NCBI GenBank assembly: GCA_963768585.1
Contig: CAVYIF010000023.1
Coordinates: 248,001 to 312,000 of the forward strand
Origin: CAVUNY01 sp963768585
Lineage (GTDB): Bacteria; Chloroflexota; Anaerolineae; Anaerolineales; Anaerolineaceae
Direction of reading: 5' to 3'
DNA: 64,000 bases
Positions 17,323-25,675 of the stretch are shown here, piece after piece. The position numbers and the translations under genes were made by a program. A model generated the notes under the pieces. The model saw only the letters and a list, made by a program, of their open reading frames with translations, was not told the DNA's origin and did no database searches. Position 1 is the first letter of the stretch. Every line of letters begins with the position of its first letter.

Positions 17323-18669
17323 TTATACGGTTACGCGGCCGCGTCCAAAGATTTGCTCTCGGATCTGGAGGACCTGCCGGCGCAGGCGATCGTCGCGTTC
17401 GATCAAATCTGCGATCTTGTCACACCCATACATTACAGTGGTGTGGTCACGCCCACCCAGGGCCGCGCCGATTTGCGGCAGCGAGATGTTGGCGGCATCA
17501 CGCAGCAGGTACATGGCAACCTGGCGGGGCAGAGCCACTTCTCGTGTCCGGTCGCGGCCCATCAGGCGTTCAGTCGCAATGCCAAAGGCTGATGCCACGG
17601 CGGAGACCACTTGCAGGGGTTCGATGGCCGAGCGCTGCGGGAGTAAGTCTGCCAGTGCAGTAGTAACCAACTGTACGCTAAGCGGCTGCCCGCTGAAATC
17701 GGCAAAAGCCAGCACGCGGGTTAAGGCCCCTTCTAACTCGCGGATATTGGACTGCACCTGACGGGCGATGGTATCGAGGATCTCATTAGGCACTTGACGT
17801 CCGGCTCGGTCGCCCTTGGAACGCAGGATGGCAATGCGCGTCTCAAAATCAGGCGGTTGGATGTCCACCGACAATCCCCATTCGAAGCGCGAGCGCAGGC
17901 GTTCTTCAAGCGTGACCATGGCCTTAGGCGGGCGATCGGAGGTCATGACAATCTGCTTATTTTGACCGTACAGGGTGTTGAAGGTATGAAAAAATTCTTC
18001 CTGTGTTGATTCTTTGCCAGCAATGAACTGGATATCATCGATCAAGAGCACGTCAATCCGGCGGTAGCGATCGCGAAAAGCCGGCGTATTGTGCGAACGG
18101 ATAGAATTGATCAGGTCGTTTGTGAATTCTTCCGACGACACGTAAAGCACCTGCAGCCCCTGTTGTTGGGCAGAACCGCCGATGGCGTGCAGCAAGTGAG
18201 TTTTTCCCAGACCAACCCCACCATAAAGGAACAGCGGATTGTAGGCCCGAGCCGGACTTTCGGCGACGGCCATCGAAGCGGCATGCGCCAGACGGTTGCT
18301 TGGGCCGACCACAAAATTATCGAAAGTGTAGCGAGAATTTAATGTCGGATTGGCGGTAATGCTCGTTAAGGGCGTTGATTTTTCTTCGCCGGGATTAAAA
18401 TCGGTGATTTCTTCATCATTCTCCCGATTCCATACCACGAAACTGACCTGCTGCGGACAATCCATCAATCCGGTCAGGAGGCGGGTGACGGTCGACGACA
18501 GGCGGCTGTCCAACCAATCTCGGGCATAAGTGTTTGGCACACCCACCGTAAACTGGTTTTCCTGGTGGGTGACCAGGTCTGCATTCTTTACCCAGGTATC
18601 GAATGCTGCTTTTGACATTTCCATTTGTAACTGTCCGAGGGTTGCCTGCCACGCGTGTTGTGGATCCAT
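17323..18669 (-). CDS. dnaA: Chromosomal replication initiator DnaA
   Basis: AAA+ initiator of 448 residues. Walker A GGVGLGKTHLLHAIGG, Walker B VLLIDDIQFIAGKE, and the C-terminal DNA-binding signature LGGRDHTTVMYGCDKI are present, with a domain I start MDPQHAWQATLGQLQ. The start at 18669 follows AGGAGG; the longer frame up to 18849 has no family sequence. The neighbours rnj and an MFS gene are not the common dnaN/recF order, so dnaN must lie elsewhere. A perfect DnaA box lies upstream. Confidence 0.97.
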   Translation of the reverse strand: MDPQHAWQATLGQLQMEMSKAAFDTWVKNADLVTHQENQFTVGVPNTYARDWLDSRLSSTVTRLLTGLMDCPQQVSFVVWNRENDEEITDFNPGEEKSTPLTSITANPTLNSRYTFDNFVVGPSNRLAHAASMAVAESPARAYNPLFLYGGVGLGKTHLLHAIGGSAQQQGLQVLYVSSEEFTNDLINSIRSHNTPAFRDRYRRIDVLLIDDIQFIAGKESTQEEFFHTFNTLYGQNKQIVMTSDRPPKAMVTLEERLRSRFEWGLSVDIQPPDFETRIAILRSKGDRAGRQVPNEILDTIARQVQSNIRELEGALTRVLAFADFSGQPLSVQLVTTALADLLPQRSAIEPLQVVSAVASAFGIATERLMGRDRTREVALPRQVAMYLLRDAANISLPQIGAALGGRDHTTVMYGCDKIADLIERDDRLRRQVLQIREQIFGRGRVTV

Positions 18670-19514
18670 CAAAACCTCCTGAAAAGTCTGCGCGGCCGGA
18701 TGGACGCGCAGGGACGCAAGCCCACTGCCAATAATCTGCAGTGGGGAATGATGACCTTTGAAATTCCAAAATAACTTAGCTGTGCAACGCGTTGGTCCAG
18801 TCCTTACGTTGCGTAGTAGCATTCTATCAAGAATTTGGCATTTGAACAAGGCGAAAACCCTACGCCAGCCTAAAAACTTTTGAAATTTTAAGGCATCTAA
18901 CCTTAAAGAAATCTCTGGACAAAAAATCGTTAACGATTTCTTAAAGACATATGTTCTAGCCCAGTTGTGCCAAAAAAGTTATCCACACCCCCCAGATGTG
19001 GGGTGAAAAATGTAAATAACGCATATGACGCCATTTATGGCAATTCCATGTATAAATTATTTTTCGGGGAACAATTAAGTTTTTCAAATAATGGCATGCC
19101 AATTTTGGAGTCTATAGATACACGAATAGAACTGTTCTGTAAAGTCAGCAAACAACAGGCAGGTTGTATTTGCTTCCATTTCAGGTAATCTGCGTCTAAA
19201 AATGGGCGCCCGGCAGCCAGATGCAATGGATCGATCATTGAATCAAGGCGAAAAAACTGTAAATTTCTTCACCCCGCATATATTCTCTTTCACGGGAAAT
19301 ACCAATGAGCCTCGCCGCAAATTGGAATGATCGACAGAATCTGGAATAAAATAAGGAACAAATACTCAAGATAAAACATCGTATGGGTGAGATGCCTTCC
19401 ATGAACGGAACAAAGAACGATATGAACCAGGCTAACCAACACAATTGGGATAGCGCGGCTGCAGATTTGGCGAAACTGCGTGACCAGGACCAGGTCACCC
19501 CACTATAACTCCTT
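18670..19514. other. Non-coding region upstream of dnaA, possible origin
   Basis: 845 bases without a supported gene. The first half is A/T-rich and holds one perfect DnaA box, a 16-bp palindrome AAATCGTTAACGATTT (18924-18939) and a CACCCC/GGGGTG hairpin beside the box. TTTGGCACA on the minus strand near 18955 is a one-mismatch box. Genes diverge here: dnaA and those to its left run leftward, those from 19.5 to 25.4 kb rightward. This fits an origin, but few boxes are seen. The second half shows only small doubtful frames, one of them of 41 codons from ATG 19384. Confidence 0.4.
18979..18987 (+). promoter_or_regulatory. Perfect DnaA box
   Basis: TTATCCACA matches the consensus 9-mer. It lies about 310 bases upstream of the dnaA start, where it could serve dnaA autoregulation or origin function. 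Confidence 0.7.
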
Positions 19515-20753
19515 ATGACCATGAAATTGACCCTCTCCAGGCGGGTGGAGACCACACTTCAAGCCTATCCGCGCCAGTTCTGGCTGCTTTTCACCGGTAT
19601 GCTGATCAGTACGGTCGGGACCAGTATGATCTGGCCGTTTTTGATGATCTATGTCACTGAGAAGTTGAGTTTTCCGCTCAGCATTGCGACCAGTTTAAAT
19701 TCGATCAATTCTGCAGCGGTGATGGTCTCCGTTTTCGTATCCGGTCAATTGGTTGACCGCATGGGTCGACGTTGGGCGATGATCGCCAGTCTGGCGTTGA
19801 GCGGGATGGTGTATTTTCTCCAGGGCCAGGCAGACAGTTATCTGGGTTTTGCGATTGTTATGGGGTTGGCCGGCGCAGCCAGCCCACTTTATCGGGTTGC
19901 CGCGGACGCCATGCTGACCGACCTGCTGCCGGTAGAGAAACGGATCAGCGGGTTTTCATTAATGCGCATGAGCAACAATCTCGGCATCTCCATCGGACCG
20001 GCGATTGGTGGTTTTATCAATTCCTCTTCCTACGGCCTGGCTTTTTACCTGGCCGCCGCCGGGATGATCGGCTTTTCACTGATGATGTTCTTTTTCTCTC
20101 GGGAAACAATGCCCGATCAAGCCTCTGTAAATGAGAAGCCAACGGTGCGCCAGGGTCCAGGCGGTTATGGGCGCGTGCTGAAAGACCGCCAATTTTTGAC
20201 GTTTATTGGTATCTTCACCATGGTTCAGTTCTGCGCGGCGATGGTGTGGATTCTGCTTTCAGTATATGCCAAGCACCAGTACGGGGTGAATGAAAACCTG
20301 TACGGTTGGATACCAACAACGAATGCTTTGATGGTGGTGCTGCTGCAAATATCGGTGACGAAAGTCAGCCGGCGTTTCTCCGCGCTGCCAGTGATGGCGG
20401 TCGGGGCCTGTTTCTATGCCATTGCCACGGGCAGCATCGGCCTGGGACAGGGGTTCTGGGCTTTCTGGATGAGTATGGTGGTCATGTCCGTAGGCGAACT
20501 GCTGATTATGCCCACCGCCAGCACATACATCGCGAATATGGCTCCGATCGATATGCGCGGGCGCTATATGAGCTTCTTCAGTCTGAGTTGGGGGATCGCT
20601 GCTGGCCTGGCACCATGGATCGGCGGCAACCTGGGGGATGCCTTTGGCCCACAAATCACCTGGTTTGGCGGGGCTGCGGTGGGGGCCATGGCGGCGTTGG
20701 GTTTTGGGGTTTTGGTCGTGCGATCCAGAACAATCCGCGCCAGGTCAACATAA
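19515..20753 (+). CDS. MFS transporter
   Basis: Major facilitator of 412 residues with about 12 membrane helices. The motif SGQLVDRMGRRWAMIAS between helices 2 and 3 is the MFS signature. Substrate not recognisable; it resembles drug/metabolite exporters (DHA1 group). The ATG has no strong ribosome site; TATAAC lies 5 nt upstream, so the promoter may be very close. A Rieske oxygenase follows after 80 nt on the same strand, possibly co-transcribed. Confidence 0.88.
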   Translation: MTMKLTLSRRVETTLQAYPRQFWLLFTGMLISTVGTSMIWPFLMIYVTEKLSFPLSIATSLNSINSAAVMVSVFVSGQLVDRMGRRWAMIASLALSGMVYFLQGQADSYLGFAIVMGLAGAASPLYRVAADAMLTDLLPVEKRISGFSLMRMSNNLGISIGPAIGGFINSSSYGLAFYLAAAGMIGFSLMMFFFSRETMPDQASVNEKPTVRQGPGGYGRVLKDRQFLTFIGIFTMVQFCAAMVWILLSVYAKHQYGVNENLYGWIPTTNALMVVLLQISVTKVSRRFSALPVMAVGACFYAIATGSIGLGQGFWAFWMSMVVMSVGELLIMPTASTYIANMAPIDMRGRYMSFFSLSWGIAAGLAPWIGGNLGDAFGPQITWFGGAAVGAMAALGFGVLVVRSRTIRARST

Positions 20754-20833
20754 AGAAGGTTTGGGAAATGCCGCGACAATGCAGAAAGCAGATAAAATTG
20801 AAATGAGCTTCCAACTGGAAAAGGAGAAGACCT

Positions 20834-21817
20834 ATGATTCGAAACCAATGGTATGCTGTTTTGGAATCGAAAGAGCTCAAAGCCAATAAAGCCCTGGGTG
20901 TAACCCGCATGGGCGAAAAACTGGTGTTTTGGCGCAATTCTGAAGGCGAAGCAGCCTGTGTTGGGGATGTGTGCGCGCATATTGGGGCTCCGCTGTGCCT
21001 GGGTGAGATCAAGGGTGATCATCTCGCCTGCCCATTCCATGGTTTTGAATATGACTCAAGCGGTCAATGCCGTTATATTCCCTCTTTGGGAAGAAGCGGA
21101 GCGGTTCCAAAGGCGATGCGGGTCAACAGCTACCCGGTTCACGAAGCGCATGGCTGGATTTGGATATACTGGGGAAACCCTGATGGCGATCTCAAGCCAC
21201 CCAAGTGGTTCGATATCGATGAAAGCTTCACGACATCCGGGTTTCACGAACATTGGCCGGTTCATTATTCACGCATGGTAGAAAACCAGCTGGATGTGGG
21301 TCACCTGCCGTTTATCCACCACAATACCATTGGGCGGGGTGAAAGAATGGTGGTGGATGGCCCTCTGGTGAAACTGGAGGACGAAACGCTATCGGTATGG
21401 GTCTACAACCGCCGCGATGATGGCACGCCGCCGCGAAAAAAGGGCGAGCTCCCCCAACCCAATCGCCCGCCTTTTTTACTGTTCAATTTTCCGAATATGT
21501 GGCAGAACCGCATCAGCGAGGATGTGCGTATTGTGGCTGCCTTCGTGCCGGTAGATGAAGAAAACAGCATCATTTACATTCGAAATTACCAGCGCTTTGT
21601 CAAACTCCCCGTACTGCACCACCTGGTGGACGCTGTTCAAAACCTGGGCTCCATTTATATTACCCATCAAGATCGCCGGGTGGTTTCAAGACAGCTGCCT
21701 AAAAAGACTGAATTCAAGAAAATGGGTGAAAAATTGGTTCCGGCGGATGGCGCGATTTTGGCCTGGCGCATGCATCGCCACGAATTGAAAGTCAGGAGCG
21801 GCCAAATTCAAGAGTAG
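20834..21817 (+). CDS. Rieske-type aromatic ring-hydroxylating oxygenase
   Basis: Oxygenase alpha-subunit-like protein of 327 residues. The Rieske [2Fe-2S] motif is CAHIGAPLCLGEIKGDHLAC then PFHGFEYD, residues about 46-68. The mononuclear iron site is suggested by DVGHLPFIHHNTIGRG (Asp and two His). Overall form is like the pheophorbide or vanillate O-demethylase group. The start follows GGAGAAgacct. Reductase partner not nearby; substrate unknown. The MFS neighbour may move the substrate or product, which is a guess. Confidence 0.9.
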   Translation: MIRNQWYAVLESKELKANKALGVTRMGEKLVFWRNSEGEAACVGDVCAHIGAPLCLGEIKGDHLACPFHGFEYDSSGQCRYIPSLGRSGAVPKAMRVNSYPVHEAHGWIWIYWGNPDGDLKPPKWFDIDESFTTSGFHEHWPVHYSRMVENQLDVGHLPFIHHNTIGRGERMVVDGPLVKLEDETLSVWVYNRRDDGTPPRKKGELPQPNRPPFLLFNFPNMWQNRISEDVRIVAAFVPVDEENSIIYIRNYQRFVKLPVLHHLVDAVQNLGSIYITHQDRRVVSRQLPKKTEFKKMGEKLVPADGAILAWRMHRHELKVRSGQIQE

Positions 21818-21920
21818 AGACTTTGCATTAGGATCGCATGAGAAACCCTGTACAAGCCTTGATTTCTTTGAAATTTACTATAAAATAGATATAAATTAGT
21901 TGGTATGTATGGAGGTTTCA

Positions 21921-22076
21921 ATGGTTGAACTATTGGCCAGTTTTGCAGAAATCGCGGCAGCAATCGCAATAATGATCGTGTTTTCCGCGTTTTTAAATAA
22001 CAAAAAGAATAATGACGAACATACGATGGAACCTGTGCGTATTCCGGTGAAATTTAACCGAAAGAACCAACGCTAA
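21921..22076 (+). CDS. Small single-helix membrane protein
   Basis: 51 residues, MVELLASFAEIAAAIAIMIV then a charged Lys/Asn-rich tail. Support for a real gene: GGAGG 6 nt before the ATG, a clean hydrophobic helix at residues 4-29, a polar basic C-terminus and a terminator structure just downstream. No family recognised; function unknown. Confidence 0.6.
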   Translation: MVELLASFAEIAAAIAIMIVFSAFLNNKKNNDEHTMEPVRIPVKFNRKNQR

Positions 22077-22119
22077 TCTGGGGAGCTAAAATTCTTGTCT
22101 TGATTGTGCCGTTAACTTG

Positions 22120-22187
22120 AATAAAGCCGGGAAATCCGGATCTGCTTTACCGTATTCAGGCAGATGATGAGATTTACCGGCTTTATT
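22120..22187 (+). terminator. Long three-helix hairpin with T-run
   Basis: AATAAAGCCGG (22120-22130) pairs perfectly with CCGGCTTTATT (22177-22187), followed by TTTTT. Inside it AAATC (22132-22136) pairs with GATTT (22171-22175), and ATCTGC (22140-22145) with GCAGAT (22160-22165). It ends the small gene before it, but is more elaborate than a simple terminator; it may be a small RNA or a decayed repeat. Confidence 0.6.
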
Positions 22188-22202
22188 TTTTAAACTGCTG
22201 AT

Positions 22203-22237
22203 GGTCGTTCCTGCTGAAAAGAGGAGCGACCGTTTTT
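22203..22237 (+). terminator. Rho-independent terminator
   Basis: GGTCGTTCCT (22203-22212) with AGGAGCGACC (22222-22231), one mismatched pair, followed by G and TTTTT. It stands just after the long hairpin, making a tandem pair. Confidence 0.7.
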
Positions 22238-22337
22238 ATATGAATCAGGCGAGATCAGCAGAACATGGTGAGGCCTGTTGTACGTACAAGCCGCCCGCGC
22301 CTGCCCTCCGACTATTGTCACTCCTCATTATTCCATT

Positions 22338-22343
22338 TATACT
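22338..22343 (+). promoter_or_regulatory. -10 box 7 nt before the start at 22351 (leaderless)
   Basis: TATACT, then 7 nt, then ATG. No Shine-Dalgarno is present before this gene. Confidence 0.5.
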
Positions 22344-22350
22344 TGAATAG

Positions 22351-22710
22351 ATGTTGAGCCAGGAAAGCAATCGCCAGCCCCATTTCAGGGTCATGAAAGG
22401 TGAAGCCTTATTCGAAGATGACGAGGATGCCGTTCACATTCACTATTTGCAGAAATTGGTAGGCGAAGAGTGGGTGAATGTGTTCCATTTGACTCTGGAA
22501 ACGGGCCGGTCCTGGGGCGACGAGATAGATTTGTTATACCGCCATCAGACGAATCCAGGTGAACTGTTGATCCATGTTTATGGTTTTGGCTACTGGGGTG
22601 ATACCGAATATTACCAATCCAGCGATCATGGAGACACCTGGCTGCCGACCCGCTACCGGCGGCTTCCCGACCCGACATTATACCTACAAGAAAATTTAAT
22701 GCAGGTGTAA
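22351..22710 (+). CDS. Hypothetical acidic protein
   Basis: 119 residues, no family recognised. Rich in Asp, Glu and aromatic residues (FGYWGDTEYYQSSDHGDTW near residue 78), no membrane helix or signal peptide. ATG 22351 is supported by a TATACT box exactly 7 nt upstream, the leaderless pattern seen elsewhere in this window; an internal ATG at 22393 is an alternative. It stands 39 nt before the next gene, same strand. Confidence 0.6.
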   Translation: MLSQESNRQPHFRVMKGEALFEDDEDAVHIHYLQKLVGEEWVNVFHLTLETGRSWGDEIDLLYRHQTNPGELLIHVYGFGYWGDTEYYQSSDHGDTWLPTRYRRLPDPTLYLQENLMQV

Positions 22711-22749
22711 TATGAATCCAATTTGCATCTATAGGAGCTGGACAAGAAA

Positions 22750-23664
22750 ATGAAACCCTACCAACCGAGCCTGGCTGTCCCGCCCACGGGGCTGTTGATT
22801 TTACTGCTCGCGGTACTCCTGGGCGGCGCCGCCATTGGAGCGCTCGCCGCCTTGTTATCCAATCTGGTTTACGTGATCATTCTCTTCCCGATAGGGATGG
22901 GCTGGTTAGGCGGTAAACTGGTGGCTGGCGCCGTGCGCATGGGAAAAATACGCAATCCGGGCGTGGCGATCGGTGCGGGTATATTGATCGCGCTGGTTAT
23001 ATACGCAGCCATGTGGGCCACCGAATTCATCAAATTCAAGAATGCTCAAACGGCGATTGTCCTCAATACCAATCCACAAGCTGGTCAGATTGAGGTCGAC
23101 CGGCAAATCAACTCAATTCTAACTTCAACCACCGGTCAGGCTGGTTTCGTTGGCTTTGTCTTATTCGAAGATCAAAATGGAGTGGCGGTCATCCAGATCC
23201 CCGGATTGGGGGTGGCGCTCTTTAATCTTGGAGCGACCTTTACCTGGGTATACTGGCTAATCGCATTGCTTTTGATCGCCTGGTTGGCGGTTGAGATCGG
23301 GCGAGAACCGGCGTATCAACCGTTCTGCGAAACGTGCAACCGCTGGCACGGCCAGGAGCAGCTGCTGGGTACGGTGGGTGCGAAACGATCGAAGGAAGTG
23401 ATCGATTTAATCGAGGGCGCCCAGTTTTTGAAATTGGGGGAGGAGCTGCAGACCAACCCCTCATTACCAAACGTGGGGGTCTTCCTGGCGCAGTGCGGTG
23501 CAGACTGCGTGGATGGAGATGCGTTTCTTGCCGTACGGTCGCAGGTGCGCAGTTCGCGTGGAAATGCCACCGCGACGGACCTGGTCACCGGATTGATCAC
23601 GCCGGCCCAAACCGCGGACGTACTTCAGGGTATCGAGAATCGCAAAGCCTTATACGGCATTTAA
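22750..23664 (+). CDS. Hypothetical four-helix membrane protein with Cys motif
   Basis: 304 residues. Three hydrophobic helices lie in residues 10-90 and a fourth near 165-185. After it comes PFCETCNRWHGQEQLLG, a CxxC that could bind zinc, and a soluble tail. The start follows TAGGAGctggacaagaaa. No family assigned. It is followed by a 568-residue protein 40 nt downstream, so the two may be co-transcribed. Confidence 0.7.
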   Translation: MKPYQPSLAVPPTGLLILLLAVLLGGAAIGALAALLSNLVYVIILFPIGMGWLGGKLVAGAVRMGKIRNPGVAIGAGILIALVIYAAMWATEFIKFKNAQTAIVLNTNPQAGQIEVDRQINSILTSTTGQAGFVGFVLFEDQNGVAVIQIPGLGVALFNLGATFTWVYWLIALLLIAWLAVEIGREPAYQPFCETCNRWHGQEQLLGTVGAKRSKEVIDLIEGAQFLKLGEELQTNPSLPNVGVFLAQCGADCVDGDAFLAVRSQVRSSRGNATATDLVTGLITPAQTADVLQGIENRKALYGI

Positions 23665-23704
23665 CCAGGGCATCTAAAAGTCTTTAGACTGATTTGAGAG
23701 GATC

Positions 23705-25411
23705 ATGGAAAGAACCATTCCGAGCACTGCTTCAGATGAAATAGAACTCTACCTGCGCACGGTGTATTCACTACTGCGTTCGACGGCTGAGGTGCAAATT
23801 CGTACGCTGGAAGAAACTCACGGCGGAATGAACTCTTCTCTTCATCTGGATGCGCGCAAGGTAAGCCCGGATGTTTCGGCCTTTATTTACAGCCTCCTTC
23901 GTCTGCCAGATTGTATTCCGGATGTCCAGACCGTGGTCCTGGGGCAGTCCTTCACCGTATTTGCCCAGCATGGTTACACCGATCTGTCTGACTGGCAGAT
24001 GGTTTCCGCCCGGGCTCGGCGCAGGCGGATGTATTTCAACCGGCAGGATACCCTGGCGTGTTTCATCGCCAGCCGTTCAGATATTGACGATGTCATCCCG
24101 GTGCTGACCGCCTACCAGATGGAATGGAACAAACTGCATAATTTGCTGCAGCGAGCCAGACCGGGTTTGCTGGACGCGAACTGTTTACAAAACTCGCAGG
24201 CTTTCGACGAACTGGCTGAAGCATTGATGATGCCGGTTGAGGATTTGGATCGCCTGCAGGTGATCTGGGAATCGGATTTTCTGCCCTACCTGAGCCGCAT
24301 CGCTCACCGAAAGCTGTCATTAAGAGTGCGCCTGCTGAGTGGTTCGCTGAGCGAATACTGGCGGGCAACCCGCGCCTGGTGGGATAACATTGAAAATTGC
24401 TTCCCGGACCTGCTGAACCGCCCGGTGTATTTCATCTCCAGCAACCCACATTCCGTGGTAAACGTGCTGACCGGGTTTGCTTTGCAGCACAGCGCCGAAC
24501 TGGCAGATTTTCTGGAACGCGCTGAAACTGCCGATCTGAAGGCGGAGTGGCAGGATATTATCGAGCAGAATGTGCGCTCCAGCCAGGAGAACTTCCTTTA
24601 CTACATATTAAAAAAATACCAGCAGCACCGTTTAGGGCGCCACCTGGTTGAGGCGCAGCGCAAATATGAAGAATCCCATGGAATCCTGCGCATTCCTGGC
24701 GAGCATTCCTTCGATCTGGAAGCACAGGTGATCGAGCTTGCGCGCCTGTCACCCGAAGATATGGATCCGCGTCTATCACCGAATGACAAAGCAATTTTTC
24801 AGAAATCAGATGCTTTGATCTTAAACGTCGATTATCCATTAGGTCTGGCGGCATACAACCTGCTGGCGAAAGTTGCCGAACACACCAGCGAAATCCTGGG
24901 CGTGTACCTGTTGGGAAAGGCAGCTACATTAAATGGGGTGCGCGGGGATGTGATGATTCCTAATGTGGTCCAGGATGAACACTCTCACAACACATATTTG
25001 TTTTCGAATGTTTTTACCGCAGCGGATATCACCCCCTATCTGGTGTACGGCACGGTGCTGGACAACCAGAAAGCGGTCACTGTGCGGGGCACATTCTTAC
25101 AGAATGCGCGCGTAATGGATGTGATTTACCGCGAGGGATACACTGATATCGAAATGGAGGCGGGGCCTTATCTTTCAGCGGTATATGAAATGTACCGGCC
25201 GCAGCGCCATCCGGTGAATGAAATCATCAACCTTTTTGGGGTGCCGTTTGATATCGGCATTCTGCATTATGCTTCGGATACCCCGCTCAGCAAGGGGAAG
25301 AATTTGGGTGCGGGCACCCTTTCCTATTTTGGTATGGATTCTACCTATGCGACCACGATTTCGGTTTTACGACATATCGTTCAAAAGGAATGCCAGCGCT
25401 TAAAGGCCTGA
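23705..25411 (+). CDS. Conserved-looking 568-residue protein with phosphorylase-like C-terminal half
   Basis: Large soluble protein, no signal peptide. The N-terminal half is helical and unrecognised. The C-terminal half (from about residue 385) reads LGVYLLGKAATLNGVRGDVM, then PNVVQDEHSHNTY and later EGYTDIEMEAGPYLSAVYEM. The GKAATLNG.RGDV...D.EMEAG pattern recalls purine nucleoside phosphorylase-like proteins, where an M-E pair contacts the ribose; this is inference at motif level. It may belong to a DUF6909-type family, recalled and not checked. It follows the hypothetical membrane protein by 40 nt. Confidence 0.7.
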   Translation: MERTIPSTASDEIELYLRTVYSLLRSTAEVQIRTLEETHGGMNSSLHLDARKVSPDVSAFIYSLLRLPDCIPDVQTVVLGQSFTVFAQHGYTDLSDWQMVSARARRRRMYFNRQDTLACFIASRSDIDDVIPVLTAYQMEWNKLHNLLQRARPGLLDANCLQNSQAFDELAEALMMPVEDLDRLQVIWESDFLPYLSRIAHRKLSLRVRLLSGSLSEYWRATRAWWDNIENCFPDLLNRPVYFISSNPHSVVNVLTGFALQHSAELADFLERAETADLKAEWQDIIEQNVRSSQENFLYYILKKYQQHRLGRHLVEAQRKYEESHGILRIPGEHSFDLEAQVIELARLSPEDMDPRLSPNDKAIFQKSDALILNVDYPLGLAAYNLLAKVAEHTSEILGVYLLGKAATLNGVRGDVMIPNVVQDEHSHNTYLFSNVFTAADITPYLVYGTVLDNQKAVTVRGTFLQNARVMDVIYREGYTDIEMEAGPYLSAVYEMYRPQRHPVNEIINLFGVPFDIGILHYASDTPLSKGKNLGAGTLSYFGMDSTYATTISVLRHIVQKECQRLKA

Positions 25412-25430
25412 GCTTTACTCAAACAACATG

Positions 25431-25660
25431 AATCACCCCAAATTTAATTTTGAGGGTGATTTTGTTTCTTTTTTCCCCATCCCCCAGCCCCTTCCCCAAA
25501 TCGGGGAAGGGGAGAAGAATATGAAGAGGTGATTCTCGGCGCAAAGCGCCGAGAATCACCTCTTCATTCGATTCCCCCGCCCAGCGAGGGCGGGGGTTAG
25601 GGGGTGGGTGGTGAAGTGTCCCCATGACAATCCTGAAATATTAATTTCGGGATGTGTCAT
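25431..25660. repeat. Dispersed structured repeat, copy 1
   Basis: A 230-bp element, nearly identical to 49291-49520. It is a chain of hairpins: AATCACCC/GGGTGATT (25431-25461, followed by a T-rich stretch, so it can terminate the gene before it), CCCCTTCCCC/GGGGAAGGGG (25488-25512), a perfect 22-bp stem with AAA loop (25521-25567), CCCCCGCCC/GGGCGGGGG (25574-25596) and CATGACA/TGTCATG (25623-25661). Loops differ between copies while stems are kept. No transposase is seen; it may be a non-autonomous repeat. Confidence 0.85.
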
Positions 25661-25675
25661 GTTGTATTTAAATTC

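Noticed and set aside
18967..19188. 73-residue plus-strand frame upstream of dnaA
   Set aside because: No ribosome site, no family, lies over the DnaA box and A/T-rich region.
19384..19509. 41-codon plus-strand frame ending just before the MFS gene, with a stretch faintly like a methyltransferase N-terminus
   Set aside because: Too short and without a ribosome site; the likeness is too weak to call a relic.
19235..19555. 106-residue minus-strand frame across the start of the MFS gene
   Set aside because: Overlaps the MFS start and shows odd composition, no ribosome site or family.
25419..25625. Minus-strand frame of 68 residues (MGTLHHPPPNPRP...) in repeat copy 1, with a like frame at 49294-49485
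   Set aside because: It is the translation of the repeat's hairpins; the two copies differ in length and sequence and show no protein-like conservation.
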